A DNA stretch of 64,000 bases, from positions 496,001-560,000 of the forward strand of contig NZ_AP025032.1 in NCBI RefSeq assembly GCF_019973775.1, read 5' to 3'. Positions 42,591-53,146 of this stretch are shown piece after piece. This DNA is from Aureimonas sp. SA4125. GTDB lineage: Bacteria > Pseudomonadota > Alphaproteobacteria > Rhizobiales > Rhizobiaceae. The notes below the pieces were generated by a model. That model ran no database searches, was not told where the DNA came from, and worked only from the letters and a program-made list of their open reading frames with translations. The translations under genes and the position numbers were made by a program. Numbering within the stretch: position 1 is the first letter of the stretch; each line of letters opens with the position of its first letter.

Positions 42591-42918
42591 GCGCCGTATT
42601 TCGCGAGACAGACCCCTCTGCTTTCCAACGACTTCCGGCGCAGCGGACACACCGAACGGTGGTCCCTTGCGCTTCCGGGCACGCGGCGCTGCCGTTCCGC
42701 CCGAACGCCCCCCCCAGGCCGCCAGGGTTGGCCGCAACGGCCTTTCGTCCACGCCCATGTTGGTAGGCCGGAACGGCGCCATACCCCGAATGTACAGCTT
42801 GCCTGCGCCGACACACCATCGAAGGCTCCTGAAGGTTCCGTGAGCACTTGGAACCCAAGGGGAGGTCGATCTGAAATCGGAGTCGTTCGAAGCGGCCGCG
42901 CACGTCGTCGCGGCTCGC
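42591..42918. other. Intergenic region, nothing recognised
   Basis: No coding sequence, IS end or terminator is evident. It contains a run of eight C near 42711. The next gene starts with a GTG and its leader lacks an obvious ribosome site, so the true start of that gene might lie slightly upstream. Confidence 0.4.
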
Positions 42919-44028
42919 GTGTCCCGGCGCATCTGCATCGTGCTGACAGGCCTTCAGGCCGGCGGTACGGAGCGTGTCGTCAATGTTCTGGCCAACGAGT
43001 GGGTCCCGCGCGGCTGGGCGGTGACGGTGGTGACGTTCGAGCCGGCTTCGGCCGCGCCCTACTACCGTTTCCATCCGAGCGTCGAGATCCGCAACCTCGC
43101 CCTGCCGCCGAGTCGGCAATCGGCGCTTTGGGCGGTTCTGGCGACGGCTCGGCGCGTCCGCCACCTGCGTCGAGCGTTTCAGGACATCCGGCCCGACATC
43201 GTCTTCAGCTTCCTGACCCGAACCAACGTGACGTCGCTCATCGCCGCGAGCGGCCTCGGCATGAAGGTCGTCGTCTCCGAGCGCAACAATTCCGCCCTCC
43301 AGGACGTCGGCTATATCTGGAACTGGATGCGCGCCAGGCTTTATCCCCGCGCCTTCGGCCTCGTCACCATGACACGGGAATCGCTCGCTCTTTTCCCCGC
43401 CGGGACGTTCCGACGCAGTTGGGTTATCGCCAATGCGGTCGAGCTGCCGACGGACGGCGAGAGGCGGCGTGGCGCCAACATCCTGACGGCGGTCGGACGG
43501 CTCGTACCGCAAAAGGGCTTCGACATGCTGCTCCGGGCTTTCGCCGAGATCAGCGCCGATTTTCCGGAATGGCGACTGGTGATCTGGGGGGAGGGCGAGG
43601 AGCGCGCCGCGCTTGAGGCCGAGCGGAGCCGCCTCGGGCTCGACTGCCGGGTGGAATTTCCGGGCGTCACGCCGAGGCCCGGGGCCTGGGTCGAGACGGC
43701 CGACGTCTTCGTCCTGTCCTCGCGCTTCGAGGGCTGGGGCATCGTCCTCCTCGAGGCCATGGCGGCCGATCTCCCAGTCGTCTCCTTCGACTGCGACTTC
43801 GGCCCGCGCGAGATGATCGAGGACCAGAAAAACGGCCTCCTCGTCGCGCCGAACGACGTCAGCGCCCTGGCCAAAGCGCTGGCACGCGTGCTGGGCGACG
43901 AGCACTTGCGTGCCCGGCTCGGGCAAGCCGCCGGCACGACCGCCCGCCAGTTCACCCCGCGCCGCATGGTAGACCAGTGGGACGCCGTCGCCTACGAGGC
44001 GCTCGATCACAGTCCACATTCGCGGTGA
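42919..44028 (+). CDS. GT4-family glycosyltransferase
   Basis: A 369-residue GT-B enzyme. 'ICIVLTGLQAGGTERVVNVL', 'PDIVFSFLTRTNVTSLI' and 'VVSERNNSALQDV' in the N-terminal domain closely parallel the enzyme at 32431. The C-terminal domain has 'ILTAVGRLVPQKGFDMLLRAF' and 'SSRFEGWGIVLLEAMAADLP'. These belong to the PglH/GalNAc-type branch of GT4, although the donor cannot be assigned. GTG start at 42919. Confidence 0.85.
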   Translation: MSRRICIVLTGLQAGGTERVVNVLANEWVPRGWAVTVVTFEPASAAPYYRFHPSVEIRNLALPPSRQSALWAVLATARRVRHLRRAFQDIRPDIVFSFLTRTNVTSLIAASGLGMKVVVSERNNSALQDVGYIWNWMRARLYPRAFGLVTMTRESLALFPAGTFRRSWVIANAVELPTDGERRRGANILTAVGRLVPQKGFDMLLRAFAEISADFPEWRLVIWGEGEERAALEAERSRLGLDCRVEFPGVTPRPGAWVETADVFVLSSRFEGWGIVLLEAMAADLPVVSFDCDFGPREMIEDQKNGLLVAPNDVSALAKALARVLGDEHLRARLGQAAGTTARQFTPRRMVDQWDAVAYEALDHSPHSR

Positions 44029-44399
44029 CTATACCGGTGCCTGCCGCACCGCTGCCCGCCGGAACGTGTCGCCTCCGCCCGAGCTTGTCGCAGCTCGGAA
44101 TCGGCACGAGGCCGCACCACTGCAGGCGAGCGAACGCCGCAGACGGCGCAACCATTCCGACCATCGTTCTCAGAAACTCCGGCGTCGTGAGGCGTAAACG
44201 GTTCCCCGAATGTCGGTCCTCTACCGCCAACGGGGTAGGGTCACTCCCCCTCCAGGGTGCGAATGGCCCCACCGGATGCAATTTTGGCGCAGCGAGCGCC
44301 GAACGGGCGTCTGGCGGCTCCCTCGCCGTCACGGGACAGTGATCTTCCAATCTGCTGGTTCCGTGAGAAGCGACCACCTTGCCCGATAAAAACCTTGCC
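44029..44399. other. Intergenic region, nothing recognised
   Basis: Some 370 bp upstream of the flippase gene with no supported coding sequence. It probably carries the promoter for the wzx-cys operon. No hexamers, hairpins or repeats could be assigned with confidence. Confidence 0.4.
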
Positions 44400-45797
44400 A
44401 TGACGCTGCTGCGCCGTGCGTTCCGCCCCTTGCGCCACATCGGGGGTCATCGGGCGCGCCTTGGCAGCGTCGCCCATCTGCTCACCGGCAATCTCCTCGG
44501 CTCGCTTCTCGGGCTCGCCGGCTTCGCGCTCACGGCCCGTTCCCTCGGCCCCGACCAATTCGGCCGTCTCGTCCTCGTCTACACCTTCGTCGCCGCCGTG
44601 GAACGGATCGTCAGCTTCCAGTCCTGGCAGCCCATTATCCGCTACGGGGCGGAGCTGCAGGGCCCGGAGCATCGCGACGACCTGCGCATGCTCCTGAAGT
44701 TCGGACTGCTGCTCGATCTCGGCGCCGCGGTCTGCGCCTTCGCGGTGGCGGTCGTATGCGGTCTTCTCGCCTCCAGCCTCTTCGGATGGTCCGCCGATAC
44801 GACGTCGCTGCTGGTGCTCTATTCCGGCGTTCTCCTGTTCCAGCTCTCCGGCACCCCGACCGCGGTGCAGCGCATGGCCGGGAAATTCCGGCTGCTCGCC
44901 TATGGGCAGCTCGTCAATCTCGCCCTGCGCGTGACGCTCTGCCTCGTCGGCTTCTTCTATTCGGCCGGCCTCGGCTACTTCGCTGCGGTTTGGGCGGGCA
45001 CGCAGATCCTGGGAGCCTTGACGACGCAGGTCCTGGCGTTCCGCACCCTCCGGGGAATGGGCATCGAGGGGCTCCTGTCCGCCCCTGTCCGTGGCGTGAC
45101 GACGCGGTTTCCCGGGATCTGGGGCTTCGCGTGGTCTGCCAATCTCTCCCTCACGCTCTGGTCGAGTTCCCAGCACTTCGACACGCTCTTGGTGGGTGCG
45201 CTCACCGACCCCGCTTCGGCCGGTCTCTACCACCTCGCCAAGCGCATCGGTTCGCTCGGCCACAAAGCGGGATCGCAGGTCCAGGCGGTGCTCTATCCGG
45301 ACGTCACGCGGCTCTGGGCAAAGGGGGACGTCGGCGAATTCCGGCGGGTCGTCGTCCAGGTCGAGGCCTTCCTCATGGTGTTCGGGCTCTTCGCCCTCGG
45401 CGCCGTCGCGATGCTCGTCCAGCCCCTGCTGCTCTGGACGGCGGGACCCGACTTCCTGGCCGCCGGCCCGCTGATCCTCGTGCAGATGGTGGCGGTGGTC
45501 TTCGTGCTTTCGGGTTCGGCGGCGCGCGTCGCGCTCCTGGCGATGGGTCGCCAGCGCGAGGTGCTGGTTTCGGTCGTGGTCGCCACCGCGACCTTCCATG
45601 CCTTCCTCGTCCTGTCCGTTCCGGTCCTCGGACCGATCGGGGGCAACATCGCCCATGTCCTTTTCGGTCTGCTGTGGACCGCCGGTCTCGCCGTCTCGCT
45701 CCGACGGGCGTTGCGCAGCCACCGGCCTCCTTCCAATCCGCCCTTCGCCTCCCTTCGCCGGGTCGACGATGACCTCCTTCCGTCCAAGAGCTTCTAG
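44400..45797 (+). CDS. Wzx-type oligosaccharide flippase
   Basis: Moves lipid-linked repeat units across the inner membrane. A 465-residue MOP-superfamily protein with about 12 membrane helices; the first follows 'SVAHLLTGNLLGSLLGLAGF', with 'TARSLGPDQFGRLVLVYTF' typical of flippases. The middle has 'TLLVGALTDPASAGLYHLAKR'. ATG 44400 is preferred; a TTG at 44379 would add seven residues. It precedes the sulfate-activation genes by 15 bases, so export and sulfation are probably co-expressed. Confidence 0.85.
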   Translation: MTLLRRAFRPLRHIGGHRARLGSVAHLLTGNLLGSLLGLAGFALTARSLGPDQFGRLVLVYTFVAAVERIVSFQSWQPIIRYGAELQGPEHRDDLRMLLKFGLLLDLGAAVCAFAVAVVCGLLASSLFGWSADTTSLLVLYSGVLLFQLSGTPTAVQRMAGKFRLLAYGQLVNLALRVTLCLVGFFYSAGLGYFAAVWAGTQILGALTTQVLAFRTLRGMGIEGLLSAPVRGVTTRFPGIWGFAWSANLSLTLWSSSQHFDTLLVGALTDPASAGLYHLAKRIGSLGHKAGSQVQAVLYPDVTRLWAKGDVGEFRRVVVQVEAFLMVFGLFALGAVAMLVQPLLLWTAGPDFLAAGPLILVQMVAVVFVLSGSAARVALLAMGRQREVLVSVVVATATFHAFLVLSVPVLGPIGGNIAHVLFGLLWTAGLAVSLRRALRSHRPPSNPPFASLRRVDDDLLPSKSF

Positions 45798-45812
45798 CCG
45801 CGAGGTGCCCCG

Positions 45813-46772
45813 ATGCAACACGCCAATCTGACGGCCGTCTCCGAACGCGATCGGCTGCAGACCCGCGTCGCGACCCTGTCTCCGCACCTGCGGAGGCTCG
45901 AGGCCGAAGCGATCCACGTGATGCGAGAGGTCGTCGCCGAGTGCCGTCGCCCGGTGATGCTCTATTCGATCGGCAAGGATTCCTCGGTGATGCTGCATCT
46001 GGCGCGGAAGGCGTTCCATCCCTCGCCGCTGCCGTTTCCGCTGCTTCACATCGATACGAGCTGGAAATTTTCCGAAATGATCCGTTTCCGCGACGAAACG
46101 GCGGCCAGGCTCGGTCTCGACCTCATCGTCCACCGCAACGAGGAGGCGCTGCGCCAGGGCGTCGGTCCCTTCAGCCACGGCATATCGCTCTACACGCAGA
46201 TCATGAAGACCGAGCCTTTGAAGGCCGCGCTCACCGCTCATGGTTTCGACGCGGCCTTCGGCGGCGCCCGGCGGGACGAGGAAAAGAGCAGGGCGAAAGA
46301 GCGTGTCTTCTCGTTCCGCTCCACCAGCCATGGCTGGGACCCCAAGAGCCAGCGGCCGGAACTGTGGAACCTCTACAACGCGCGCGTGAAACCCGAGGAG
46401 TCCATGCGCGTCTTTCCGTTGTCCAACTGGACCGAGGGCGACGTCTGGCAATACATCCTGGCCGAGCGCATCCCGATCGTTTCGCTCTATCTGGCGGCCC
46501 GGCGTCCGGTCGTCGAGCGCGGCGGACAGTGGATCATGGCGGACGACGAGCGCTTGCCCCTTCGCCCCGGCGAGAGGCCGAAGCTGCGGAGCGTGCGGTT
46601 CCGCACGCTCGGCTGCTACCCGCTCTCGGCCGCGGTCGAGAGCGCCGCGAGGAGCGTGCGGGCCGTCGTCGAGGAGACCGCGCGCGCCGGCACGTCCGAG
46701 CGCGTCGGCCGCCTGATCGACCATGACGAGTCCGTCTCCATGGAGGCCAAAAAGCGCGAGGGATATTTCTGA
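45813..46772 (+). CDS. cysD: Sulfate adenylyltransferase subunit 2
   Basis: With CysN it makes adenosine 5'-phosphosulfate from ATP and sulfate. It has 319 residues. The PP-loop '[15 protein letters not shown]' lies near residue 51. '[17 protein letters not shown]', '[16 protein letters not shown]' and '[16 protein letters not shown]' are diagnostic. It overlaps cysNC by one base (TGATG). Placement between flippase and sulfotransferase genes argues that it serves polysaccharide sulfation and not only cysteine synthesis. Confidence 0.96.
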   Translation: MQHANLTAVSERDRLQTRVATLSPHLRRLEAEAIHVMREVVAECRRPVMLYSIGKDSSVMLHLARKAFHPSPLPFPLLHIDTSWKFSEMIRFRDETAARLGLDLIVHRNEEALRQGVGPFSHGISLYTQIMKTEPLKAALTAHGFDAAFGGARRDEEKSRAKERVFSFRSTSHGWDPKSQRPELWNLYNARVKPEESMRVFPLSNWTEGDVWQYILAERIPIVSLYLAARRPVVERGGQWIMADDERLPLRPGERPKLRSVRFRTLGCYPLSAAVESAARSVRAVVEETARAGTSERVGRLIDHDESVSMEAKKREGYF

Positions 46773-48682
46773 TGAGCGCTCTCAGCGAGATCGCCCCCCC
46801 GGTGCGGCGGGCCAAATCCGGCCGCCGCGGGCGCCGAAACATGCTGCGTTTCCTGACCTGCGGCAGCGTGGACGACGGAAAGTCGACGCTGATCGGGCGG
46901 CTGATCTACGACGCCGGGCTGGTGGCGAGCGACCACCTCGCAAAGCTCGGGCGGGACAGTCGCCAGCGCGGCCGGGAGGCGAGCGATCTCGACTTCGCCC
47001 TTCTCGTCGACGGCCTTGCCGCCGAGCGCGAGCAGGGCATCACGATCGACGTCGCCTACCGCTTCTTCGCGACGCCGGGACGCAAGTTCATCGTCGCGGA
47101 CACGCCCGGCCACGAACAGTACACGCGCAACATGGCGACGGGCGCCTCGACGGCGGATCTTGCCGTCCTCGTCATCGACGCGCGCAAGGGCATCCTCACC
47201 CAGACGCGCCGCCATTCCTTCATCGCCTCGCTGCTCGGCATTCGCCATCTGGTGCTCGCGGTCAACAAGATCGATCTCGTCGGATTCGAGGAGGAGCGGT
47301 TCGAGGCGATCGCCACCGAGTATCGCGAATTCGCGGCGGAGTTCGGATTCGCCTCGCTTCAGCCAATCCCCTTGTCGGCGCGCCTCGGCGACAACGTCAT
47401 GACCCGAAGCGACCATACGCCCTGGTATGCCGGGCCGACGCTGCTCGAGCATCTCGAAGCGGTGGACACCGAGGTCGGCGAGGACACGCGGCCGTTCCGC
47501 ATGCCGGTGCAACGGGTCAACCGGCCCGATCAGTCGTTCCGGGGGCTGTGCGGAACGATCGCCGCCGGCACGCTCCATCCGGGCGATCGCCTGGTGGTCG
47601 CCCGCTCGGGCGTGACGAGCCGCGTGCGCTCGATCCTCACCTATGACGGAGCTCTCTCTTCCGCCGGCGCCGGCGACGCGGTGACGCTGACGCTGGAAGA
47701 CGAGATCGACGCGTCGCGGGGCGACGTGCTCGCCGCCGCGGCGGAACGGCCGGACGTCTCCGATCAGTTCGCCGCCCATGTCATCTGGATGAACGCCGAT
47801 GCGCTGATTCCCGGACGACCCTATCTCATCAAGCTCGGAGCCCAGACGGTCGCCGCCACCGTCACCGAGATCAAGCACAGGGTCGACGTGGACACGCTGA
47901 AGCACCTCGCGACGAAGACGCTGGGGCTGAACGAAATCGGTTTCGTCAACGTGAAGACCCAGGAGCCGGTCGCCTTCGATCCCTACGACGTCATCCGACA
48001 GACCGGGGCCTTCATCGTTATCGACCGCCTGAGCAACCTGACCGTCGGCGCCGGGATGATCGCCTTCGGGCTCCGGCGCGCCAACAACATCCACTGGCAG
48101 GCCCTCGACGTCGACAAGACGTCGCGCGCAGCGCTGAAGGGACAGAAGCCGGTGGCGCTGTGGTTCACCGGCCTGTCCGGCGCGGGGAAGTCCACCATCG
48201 CCAACCTCACGGAAAAGCGCCTCAACGCGCTCGGCCACCACACCTACATCCTCGACGGCGACAACGTCCGGCACGGGCTCAACCGCGACCTCGGTTTCAC
48301 CGAGGTGGACCGGGTCGAGAACATCCGCCGCGTCGCCGAGACGGCAAAGCTGTTTCTCGATGCCGGGCTCATCACGATGGTCTCCTTCATCTCGCCGTTT
48401 CGTGCGGAACGGAGGATGGCCCGCGACCTCCTGGGGAACCGCGAGTTCGTCGAGATCTTCGTCGACACGCCGCTCGCCGTCGCCGAAAAGCGTGATCCCA
48501 AAGGCCTCTACCGGCGCGCGCGCAGCGGCCAGATCCTCAACTTCACCGGTATCGACAGTCCCTACGAGCCGCCTTTGGACCCCGACATCCGCCTCACGCC
48601 CAGGTTGAGCGCCGAGGAGGCGGTCGACAGGGTGGTGCGATATCTGAAGGACGGCGGCTACCTCGCGCCGGCGTCGGCGTGA
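46772..48682 (+). CDS. cysNC: Bifunctional sulfate adenylyltransferase subunit 1 / APS kinase
   Basis: A 636-residue fusion. The N-terminal GTPase has '[19 protein letters not shown]' (P-loop, near residue 31), '[19 protein letters not shown]' (G3) and 'NKIDLV' (G4), and drives APS formation with CysD. The C-terminal APS kinase (from about residue 455) has '[19 protein letters not shown]', '[16 protein letters not shown]' and '[16 protein letters not shown]', giving PAPS. The fusion thus delivers the sulfate donor directly. It overlaps both cysD and the next glycosyltransferase gene by one base. Confidence 0.96.
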   Translation: MSALSEIAPPVRRAKSGRRGRRNMLRFLTCGSVDDGKSTLIGRLIYDAGLVASDHLAKLGRDSRQRGREASDLDFALLVDGLAAEREQGITIDVAYRFFATPGRKFIVADTPGHEQYTRNMATGASTADLAVLVIDARKGILTQTRRHSFIASLLGIRHLVLAVNKIDLVGFEEERFEAIATEYREFAAEFGFASLQPIPLSARLGDNVMTRSDHTPWYAGPTLLEHLEAVDTEVGEDTRPFRMPVQRVNRPDQSFRGLCGTIAAGTLHPGDRLVVARSGVTSRVRSILTYDGALSSAGAGDAVTLTLEDEIDASRGDVLAAAAERPDVSDQFAAHVIWMNADALIPGRPYLIKLGAQTVAATVTEIKHRVDVDTLKHLATKTLGLNEIGFVNVKTQEPVAFDPYDVIRQTGAFIVIDRLSNLTVGAGMIAFGLRRANNIHWQALDVDKTSRAALKGQKPVALWFTGLSGAGKSTIANLTEKRLNALGHHTYILDGDNVRHGLNRDLGFTEVDRVENIRRVAETAKLFLDAGLITMVSFISPFRAERRMARDLLGNREFVEIFVDTPLAVAEKRDPKGLYRRARSGQILNFTGIDSPYEPPLDPDIRLTPRLSAEEAVDRVVRYLKDGGYLAPASA

Positions 48683-49893
48683 TGGCAGTGGGGGGAAATG
48701 CTCCGATCAAGGTCTGCTTTCCCTTTGCCGGGCGCGATCTTGGCGGCAGTCACATCTCGGCGCTCAGGCTCGTGGCGGGATTCGATCGCGCCCGCGTGTC
48801 GCCCGTCGTCGTCGTTCAACACAATGACGGCCCGCTCGCCGCCCTCCTGGCACGCGAGCACGTGCCGTTCGTTCACCTGCCGATACCCGAACCGCTGCCG
48901 CGGAACGCTTCCCCGGTGGCGGCCTTTCGACATTACCTGACGCGCGTCCTGCCGCATCTGCGCCGTTTCCTTAAGCGCGAACGGTTTGACGTCGTCCACA
49001 CCAATGACGGGCACACCCATGCGACCTGGGGACCGGCCGCTCGCCTCGTCGGCGCGAAGCTGGTCTGGCACCACCGCGGCGATCCGGAGGCGAGAGGCGC
49101 CAACCGCCTCGCGCCCTTGATCGCCCACCACATGGTCACGGTGTCGCATTTTTCTCGCCCGAGGCGGCCGTGGCTCCCCATGGCGCGGCGCCTCAGCGTG
49201 ATCCGGAGCCCTTTCGAGGAGATGGCGAGCCCGCCCGACAGGACGGCCGCGAAAGCCGCGCTGCTGCAGGAGCTCGGCCTCGCCCCGGACACGCGCGTGC
49301 TCGGCTATTTCGGCGTGTTCGTCGATCGAAAGCGCCCGCTGCTGTTCGTCGACATCGTCCACCGACTGCGTTGCGATCGTCCGGAAATCCCCGTGGTCGG
49401 ATGCCTCTTCGGGGCCTCGGCACTCGGCGGGCCCGACTTCGAGGAGGCGGTGCGGGCGCGGGCGGCGGCGCTCGGCATCGGTTCGGCGATCCGCCTCATG
49501 GGGTTCCGCCGACCGGTCGAGCCGTTCATGGCCGCCACCGACATCCTCATCGTTCCCGCCATCGCCGAGCCGTTCGGCCGCACGCTCATCGAGGCGATGT
49601 TCCTTGGAACACCCGTGGTCGCGACCGCCAATGGGGGAAATCCCGAGGCGATCGACGACGGACGGACGGGCTTTCTCGTCGAACCCGAAAACCCGGCGGC
49701 CTTCGTTCCCGCGATCGCCGGCCTGCTCTCCGACCCCGCTTTGTTCTCGAGGATCGCGGACACCGCGCGAGACGAAGCACGACGCAGCTTCGACGCCGAC
49801 GACCATGTTCGCGAGGTGGCCGGTCTCTACGAGCGGATTCTCGGCGGCGGCAAGGTCCCGGCGCCGATCCACACCAATCCCAGTTTTCCCTAA
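48682..49893 (+). CDS. GT4-family glycosyltransferase
   Basis: A 403-residue GT-B enzyme. 'VCFPFAGRDLGGSHISALRL' replaces the usual glycine-rich N-terminal loop. The donor-side has 'VLGYFGVFVDRKRPLLFVD' and the E-x7-E region 'VPAIAEPFGRTLIEAMFLG'. ATG 48682 overlaps the cysNC stop (TGATG); GTG 48679 is possible. It is co-operonic with the sulfation genes, so it may add the sugar that becomes sulfated, as inference. It differs from the two PglH-like enzymes. Confidence 0.85.
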   Translation: MAVGGNAPIKVCFPFAGRDLGGSHISALRLVAGFDRARVSPVVVVQHNDGPLAALLAREHVPFVHLPIPEPLPRNASPVAAFRHYLTRVLPHLRRFLKRERFDVVHTNDGHTHATWGPAARLVGAKLVWHHRGDPEARGANRLAPLIAHHMVTVSHFSRPRRPWLPMARRLSVIRSPFEEMASPPDRTAAKAALLQELGLAPDTRVLGYFGVFVDRKRPLLFVDIVHRLRCDRPEIPVVGCLFGASALGGPDFEEAVRARAAALGIGSAIRLMGFRRPVEPFMAATDILIVPAIAEPFGRTLIEAMFLGTPVVATANGGNPEAIDDGRTGFLVEPENPAAFVPAIAGLLSDPALFSRIADTARDEARRSFDADDHVREVAGLYERILGGGKVPAPIHTNPSFP

Positions 49894-49910
49894 CGGCCGA
49901 TGGAGCCAAC

Positions 49911-50780
49911 ATGATGCATGCGCAAGACATCGATTTCGTGATCATTGGCGCAGCCAAATGCGCGACGACCTGGCTACAGAAGTCGCTGCAGAGCGATCCC
50001 GCGGTCTCCATGCCGAACCCGGAACTCCATTATTTCAGTCGCAACTACGAGATGGGCGATCGCTGGTACCTCGAACAGTTCCCCGACCGCGAGAGCGTCG
50101 AGATCGTCGGCGAGAAGTCGAACTCCTACCTCGACACGCCAGCGGCCCCGATGCGGCTCTACCAGTTGCTGCCTCATGCCAAGCTCGTGGTGCAGCTCCG
50201 CAATCCCGTCGAGCGGGCCTATTCCGACTATTGCATGCTGTATCGGCGAGGCGACGTCGACGGCGACATCGAGGCGCATCTCGACCCTCGGCGAGGCCCG
50301 GGCCGGCGTCCTCTTGTCGGCGGGCTCTATCACCGCCAGCTCCAGGCCTATCTCGATCTCTTCCCGAAGGAGCGGCTCCTGGTTCTCTTCTACGAGGACA
50401 TGCTCGCGGCGCCGACCGAACAGATCGGACGCTTGCGCGAGTTTCTCGGACTTCCCGTCACCAGCCCGGCGCTTACGCTACCACAAAAGGTCAAGGATCG
50501 TACCGAACCGATGATGCCTCCCCACCTTCGCAAGTGGGTCCGGCCGCTAAAGCCCTTGATGCGCTCGCTTCGAGGCACCCGGTTGTTCAACGCGGCGCGA
50601 GGGGCGGTCGTCCGCGAGATCGCCTATCCGCCCATGACGCAGACCATGCGCCAGCGCCTCGCGGGCTTCTACGAAGAGGATGTCACCGACCTCGGCAATT
50701 TCGTCCAACGGGATCTGTCGCAATGGCTTAGTCCCGAACAGGCTTATACGCATTTAAAATTAAATCGGCGTGCAAATTGA
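49911..50780 (+). CDS. PAPS-dependent sulfotransferase
   Basis: A 289-residue cytosolic sulfotransferase. The 5'-phosphosulfate loop is 'FVIIGAAKCATTWLQKSL' near residues 9-26. The 3'-phosphate site is 'VVQLRNPVERAYSDYCML', and 'RLLVLFYEDMLAAPTEQI' follows. These are the features of the sulfotransferase domain family acting on carbohydrates (NodH/heparan-type). With cysD-cysNC immediately upstream, the whole path from sulfate to a sulfated glycan is encoded. The acceptor sugar is unknown. The operon seems to end here. Confidence 0.9.
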   Translation: MMHAQDIDFVIIGAAKCATTWLQKSLQSDPAVSMPNPELHYFSRNYEMGDRWYLEQFPDRESVEIVGEKSNSYLDTPAAPMRLYQLLPHAKLVVQLRNPVERAYSDYCMLYRRGDVDGDIEAHLDPRRGPGRRPLVGGLYHRQLQAYLDLFPKERLLVLFYEDMLAAPTEQIGRLREFLGLPVTSPALTLPQKVKDRTEPMMPPHLRKWVRPLKPLMRSLRGTRLFNAARGAVVREIAYPPMTQTMRQRLAGFYEEDVTDLGNFVQRDLSQWLSPEQAYTHLKLNRRAN

Positions 50781-50999
50781 TTTCATCACTACGATCGACT
50801 CTTTCCAGCCTACGTACCCAAGATCGTTAGTGATATACTTATAATGGCGTGGTGGATATATTGGTGCCAATCGATTTAATCGGCTCATTCACCTTCACCG
50901 GAGCGTCGATCCGGTGACATGTTTTTGCATGTCATCTGCTAGACGACTTCTCACCTGCATCGCCGCGTCCATGGCATGGCGAACTTCAGAGGTGCTGCG
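50781..50999 (+). promoter_or_regulatory. AT-rich intergenic region with a TATAAT box
   Basis: Notably AT-rich compared with the flanks, with TATAAT at 50840-50845 and further TA-rich runs at 50831-50862. No matching -35 hexamer is seen at 16-18 bases, so an activator or a non-consensus promoter may be involved. Probably drives the WbpM-like gene and the lyases. AGAGGTG precedes the ATG at 51000. Confidence 0.45.
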
Positions 51000-53138
51000 A
51001 TGACCATTCGACTGGACGAACCGCCCCGGACGCGGCCCTCCCTTGGACTGCAGGCCGTTCTCCTCTATGCCGCCGTCGCGGTCGGGCGGTTGCTCGCAGG
51101 ACCGTCGTCCCGTCCATGGCCGAAACATCTCGACCGCGACAAACTCTACGTGGCCGTCAGTCGGCGCCTGCGCGGCCGGTTCACGGCCGTCTTGAACCAG
51201 CGCTTCCTCTATGCCGGCGACCTCGGCATGGCGGCTCTCGCGGTGCTCGTCGCCGTTCTCATCCGTCTCGGCATCGACAGCGATACCTCGGACACCGAGA
51301 GCGTTCACGCCGTGTTCGTCGCCGCGCCATGGTTTCTGGTAACCTGCGCCGTCACCTTTCCCTTCACCCGCCTCTATGTGCGCAACTGGAAATACGCGTC
51401 CGTCGCCGACCTTCTCGGCATAGCGCGGGCCGTCTTCGTCGCCGCACTCGTCTTCGTGGTCTGGATGTTCGCGACCCGCCAGGCCGACGCGTTTCCGCGC
51501 TCGGTCATGGTAATCGCAGTTTTGCTTCTCGTGCCGCTTCTGACGACCGTTCGCCTCGCCATGTCGTCGCCGGAACTCTATCGCTTCGGCCGCTGGAGCC
51601 GTGCGCAGGCCGAAGGTCTCGGCGACCGGGTGCCCGTTCTTCTTATCGGGGCGGGAGACGAAGCCGATCTCTACCTGCGCGCTGTTCAGCGTGATGCGAC
51701 CGCCCCGCATTCGCCCGTCGGCATTCTCGAGAGATCGCCGGTCTCCGAAGGCTATTGCCTGCGGGGCGTGCCGATTCTCGGAACCATGAGTGAGCTCGAG
51801 TCCGTCATCGCCGATCTGGAAACGCGCGCGCTGCGGCCGCGGCACCTCATCCTCACCGACAAGGCCGGCGGTTTCAACGATCCGGTCATGGAGACCCTCA
51901 TCAACCAGGCGGAGCGGCTGGGCATCGCCATCTCCCGGCCGGCACCCGTGCTGGAGCTTCGAGATCCCAAGGCGGCCGGCCGGTTCGACCTGCGCCCGAT
52001 CGAGTTGACGGACCTTTTGGAGCGCCCGCAGACCGCGCTCGACAAGGCTGTGCTACGCCGGATGGTGGAGAATCGTCGCATCGTCGTGACGGGTGCGGGC
52101 GGTTCGATCGGAGGCGAGCTGGCCTTGCAACTCGCCGCGCTCTCGCCGTCCAAGATCGTGTTGATCGAAAGCAGCGAATTCAACCTCTACGCGATTGACC
52201 TCGAACTGTCCGAGAAGCATCCGAACGTACCGCGCGCGCCCTACCTCTGCGATGTGCGCGATGCCGGCCGCCTCGCCGAAATCTTCGATCGGCACCAGCC
52301 GGAACTGGTGTTCCACGCGGCGGCCCTGAAGCACGTGCCGATGGTCGAACTCAACCCTTGCGAAGGCATTCTCACCAACGTCGTCGGGACCATGAACGTC
52401 GCCGAGGCGACACGTCGGTGCGGCGCGCAGGCGATGGTCCAGATATCCACCGACAAGGTGGTGAACGCCACGAGCGTGATGGGTGCCACCAAGCGGCTGG
52501 GCGAGCTCTATTGCCAGGCGCTCGACCTGGCGGGTGGGACCGAGGAGAGACGCACGCGCTTCATGACGGTCCGGTTCGGAAACGTGCTGGGGTCGAGCGG
52601 GTCTCTGGTGCCGCTGTTCAAGCGCCAACTGGCGCGGGGCGGGCCGCTGACCGTGACGGACACGGAGATGAAGCGGTTCTTCATGACGCTGAGGGAAGCG
52701 GTGGAGCTGACGCTTCAGGCGTCCACCTCCGGCCTGGAGAAGCAGTTCGGACGGGGCGAGATCTTTGTTCTCGACATGGGCGAGCCGATCAAGATCATCG
52801 ATATGGCGCGGCGCATGATCAAGCTTGCGGGCTACAGGCCGGATACCGACATCAAGATCGAGATCGTCGGCTGCCGTCCGGGCGAGAAACTGTTCGAGGA
52901 GCTCTTCGATCCCAGCGAACAGCGGATGGGATCGCCGGTGCCAGGCGTGCTGAGGGCAGTTCCCGCTCCGGTCCCGCTGGGTGTGCTGCGCGGCGCCTTC
53001 GCCCAGCTTGCCCACCTGGCACGGGCCGGCGATGCCGACGGCGTGATGGCGCTGCTGGCGGATGTTCTTCCGAGCTACCGTCGGCGCGACGGCGAGGGCT
53101 CGGCGTCCGTGGTCCCGCTCGAAGCGGCGGCGGCCTGA
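51000..53138 (+). CDS. WbpM/FlaA1/CapD-like nucleotide-sugar 4,6-dehydratase, membrane-bound
   Basis: Predicted to act on UDP-N-acetylglucosamine or a related sugar, giving a 4-keto-6-deoxy intermediate. It has 712 residues with about four N-terminal membrane helices (about 75-190), a CoA-binding-like region ('VPVLLIGAGDEADLYLRAVQ'), then the SDR domain with 'RIVVTGAGGSIGGELALQLA' (near residue 361). 'VFHAAALKHVPMVELNP', 'VQISTDKVVNATSVMGATK' and 'VRFGNVLGSSGSLVPLF' are typical. The product usually feeds amino-deoxysugar synthesis, but no matching aminotransferase is in the window. Confidence 0.92.
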   Translation: MTIRLDEPPRTRPSLGLQAVLLYAAVAVGRLLAGPSSRPWPKHLDRDKLYVAVSRRLRGRFTAVLNQRFLYAGDLGMAALAVLVAVLIRLGIDSDTSDTESVHAVFVAAPWFLVTCAVTFPFTRLYVRNWKYASVADLLGIARAVFVAALVFVVWMFATRQADAFPRSVMVIAVLLLVPLLTTVRLAMSSPELYRFGRWSRAQAEGLGDRVPVLLIGAGDEADLYLRAVQRDATAPHSPVGILERSPVSEGYCLRGVPILGTMSELESVIADLETRALRPRHLILTDKAGGFNDPVMETLINQAERLGIAISRPAPVLELRDPKAAGRFDLRPIELTDLLERPQTALDKAVLRRMVENRRIVVTGAGGSIGGELALQLAALSPSKIVLIESSEFNLYAIDLELSEKHPNVPRAPYLCDVRDAGRLAEIFDRHQPELVFHAAALKHVPMVELNPCEGILTNVVGTMNVAEATRRCGAQAMVQISTDKVVNATSVMGATKRLGELYCQALDLAGGTEERRTRFMTVRFGNVLGSSGSLVPLFKRQLARGGPLTVTDTEMKRFFMTLREAVELTLQASTSGLEKQFGRGEIFVLDMGEPIKIIDMARRMIKLAGYRPDTDIKIEIVGCRPGEKLFEELFDPSEQRMGSPVPGVLRAVPAPVPLGVLRGAFAQLAHLARAGDADGVMALLADVLPSYRRRDGEGSASVVPLEAAAA

Positions 53139-53146
53139 GCCGCGAC

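Noticed and set aside
44241..46724. Minus-strand frame of 827 codons
   Set aside because: Antisense to the flippase and cysD; composition is typical of GC-rich shadow frames.
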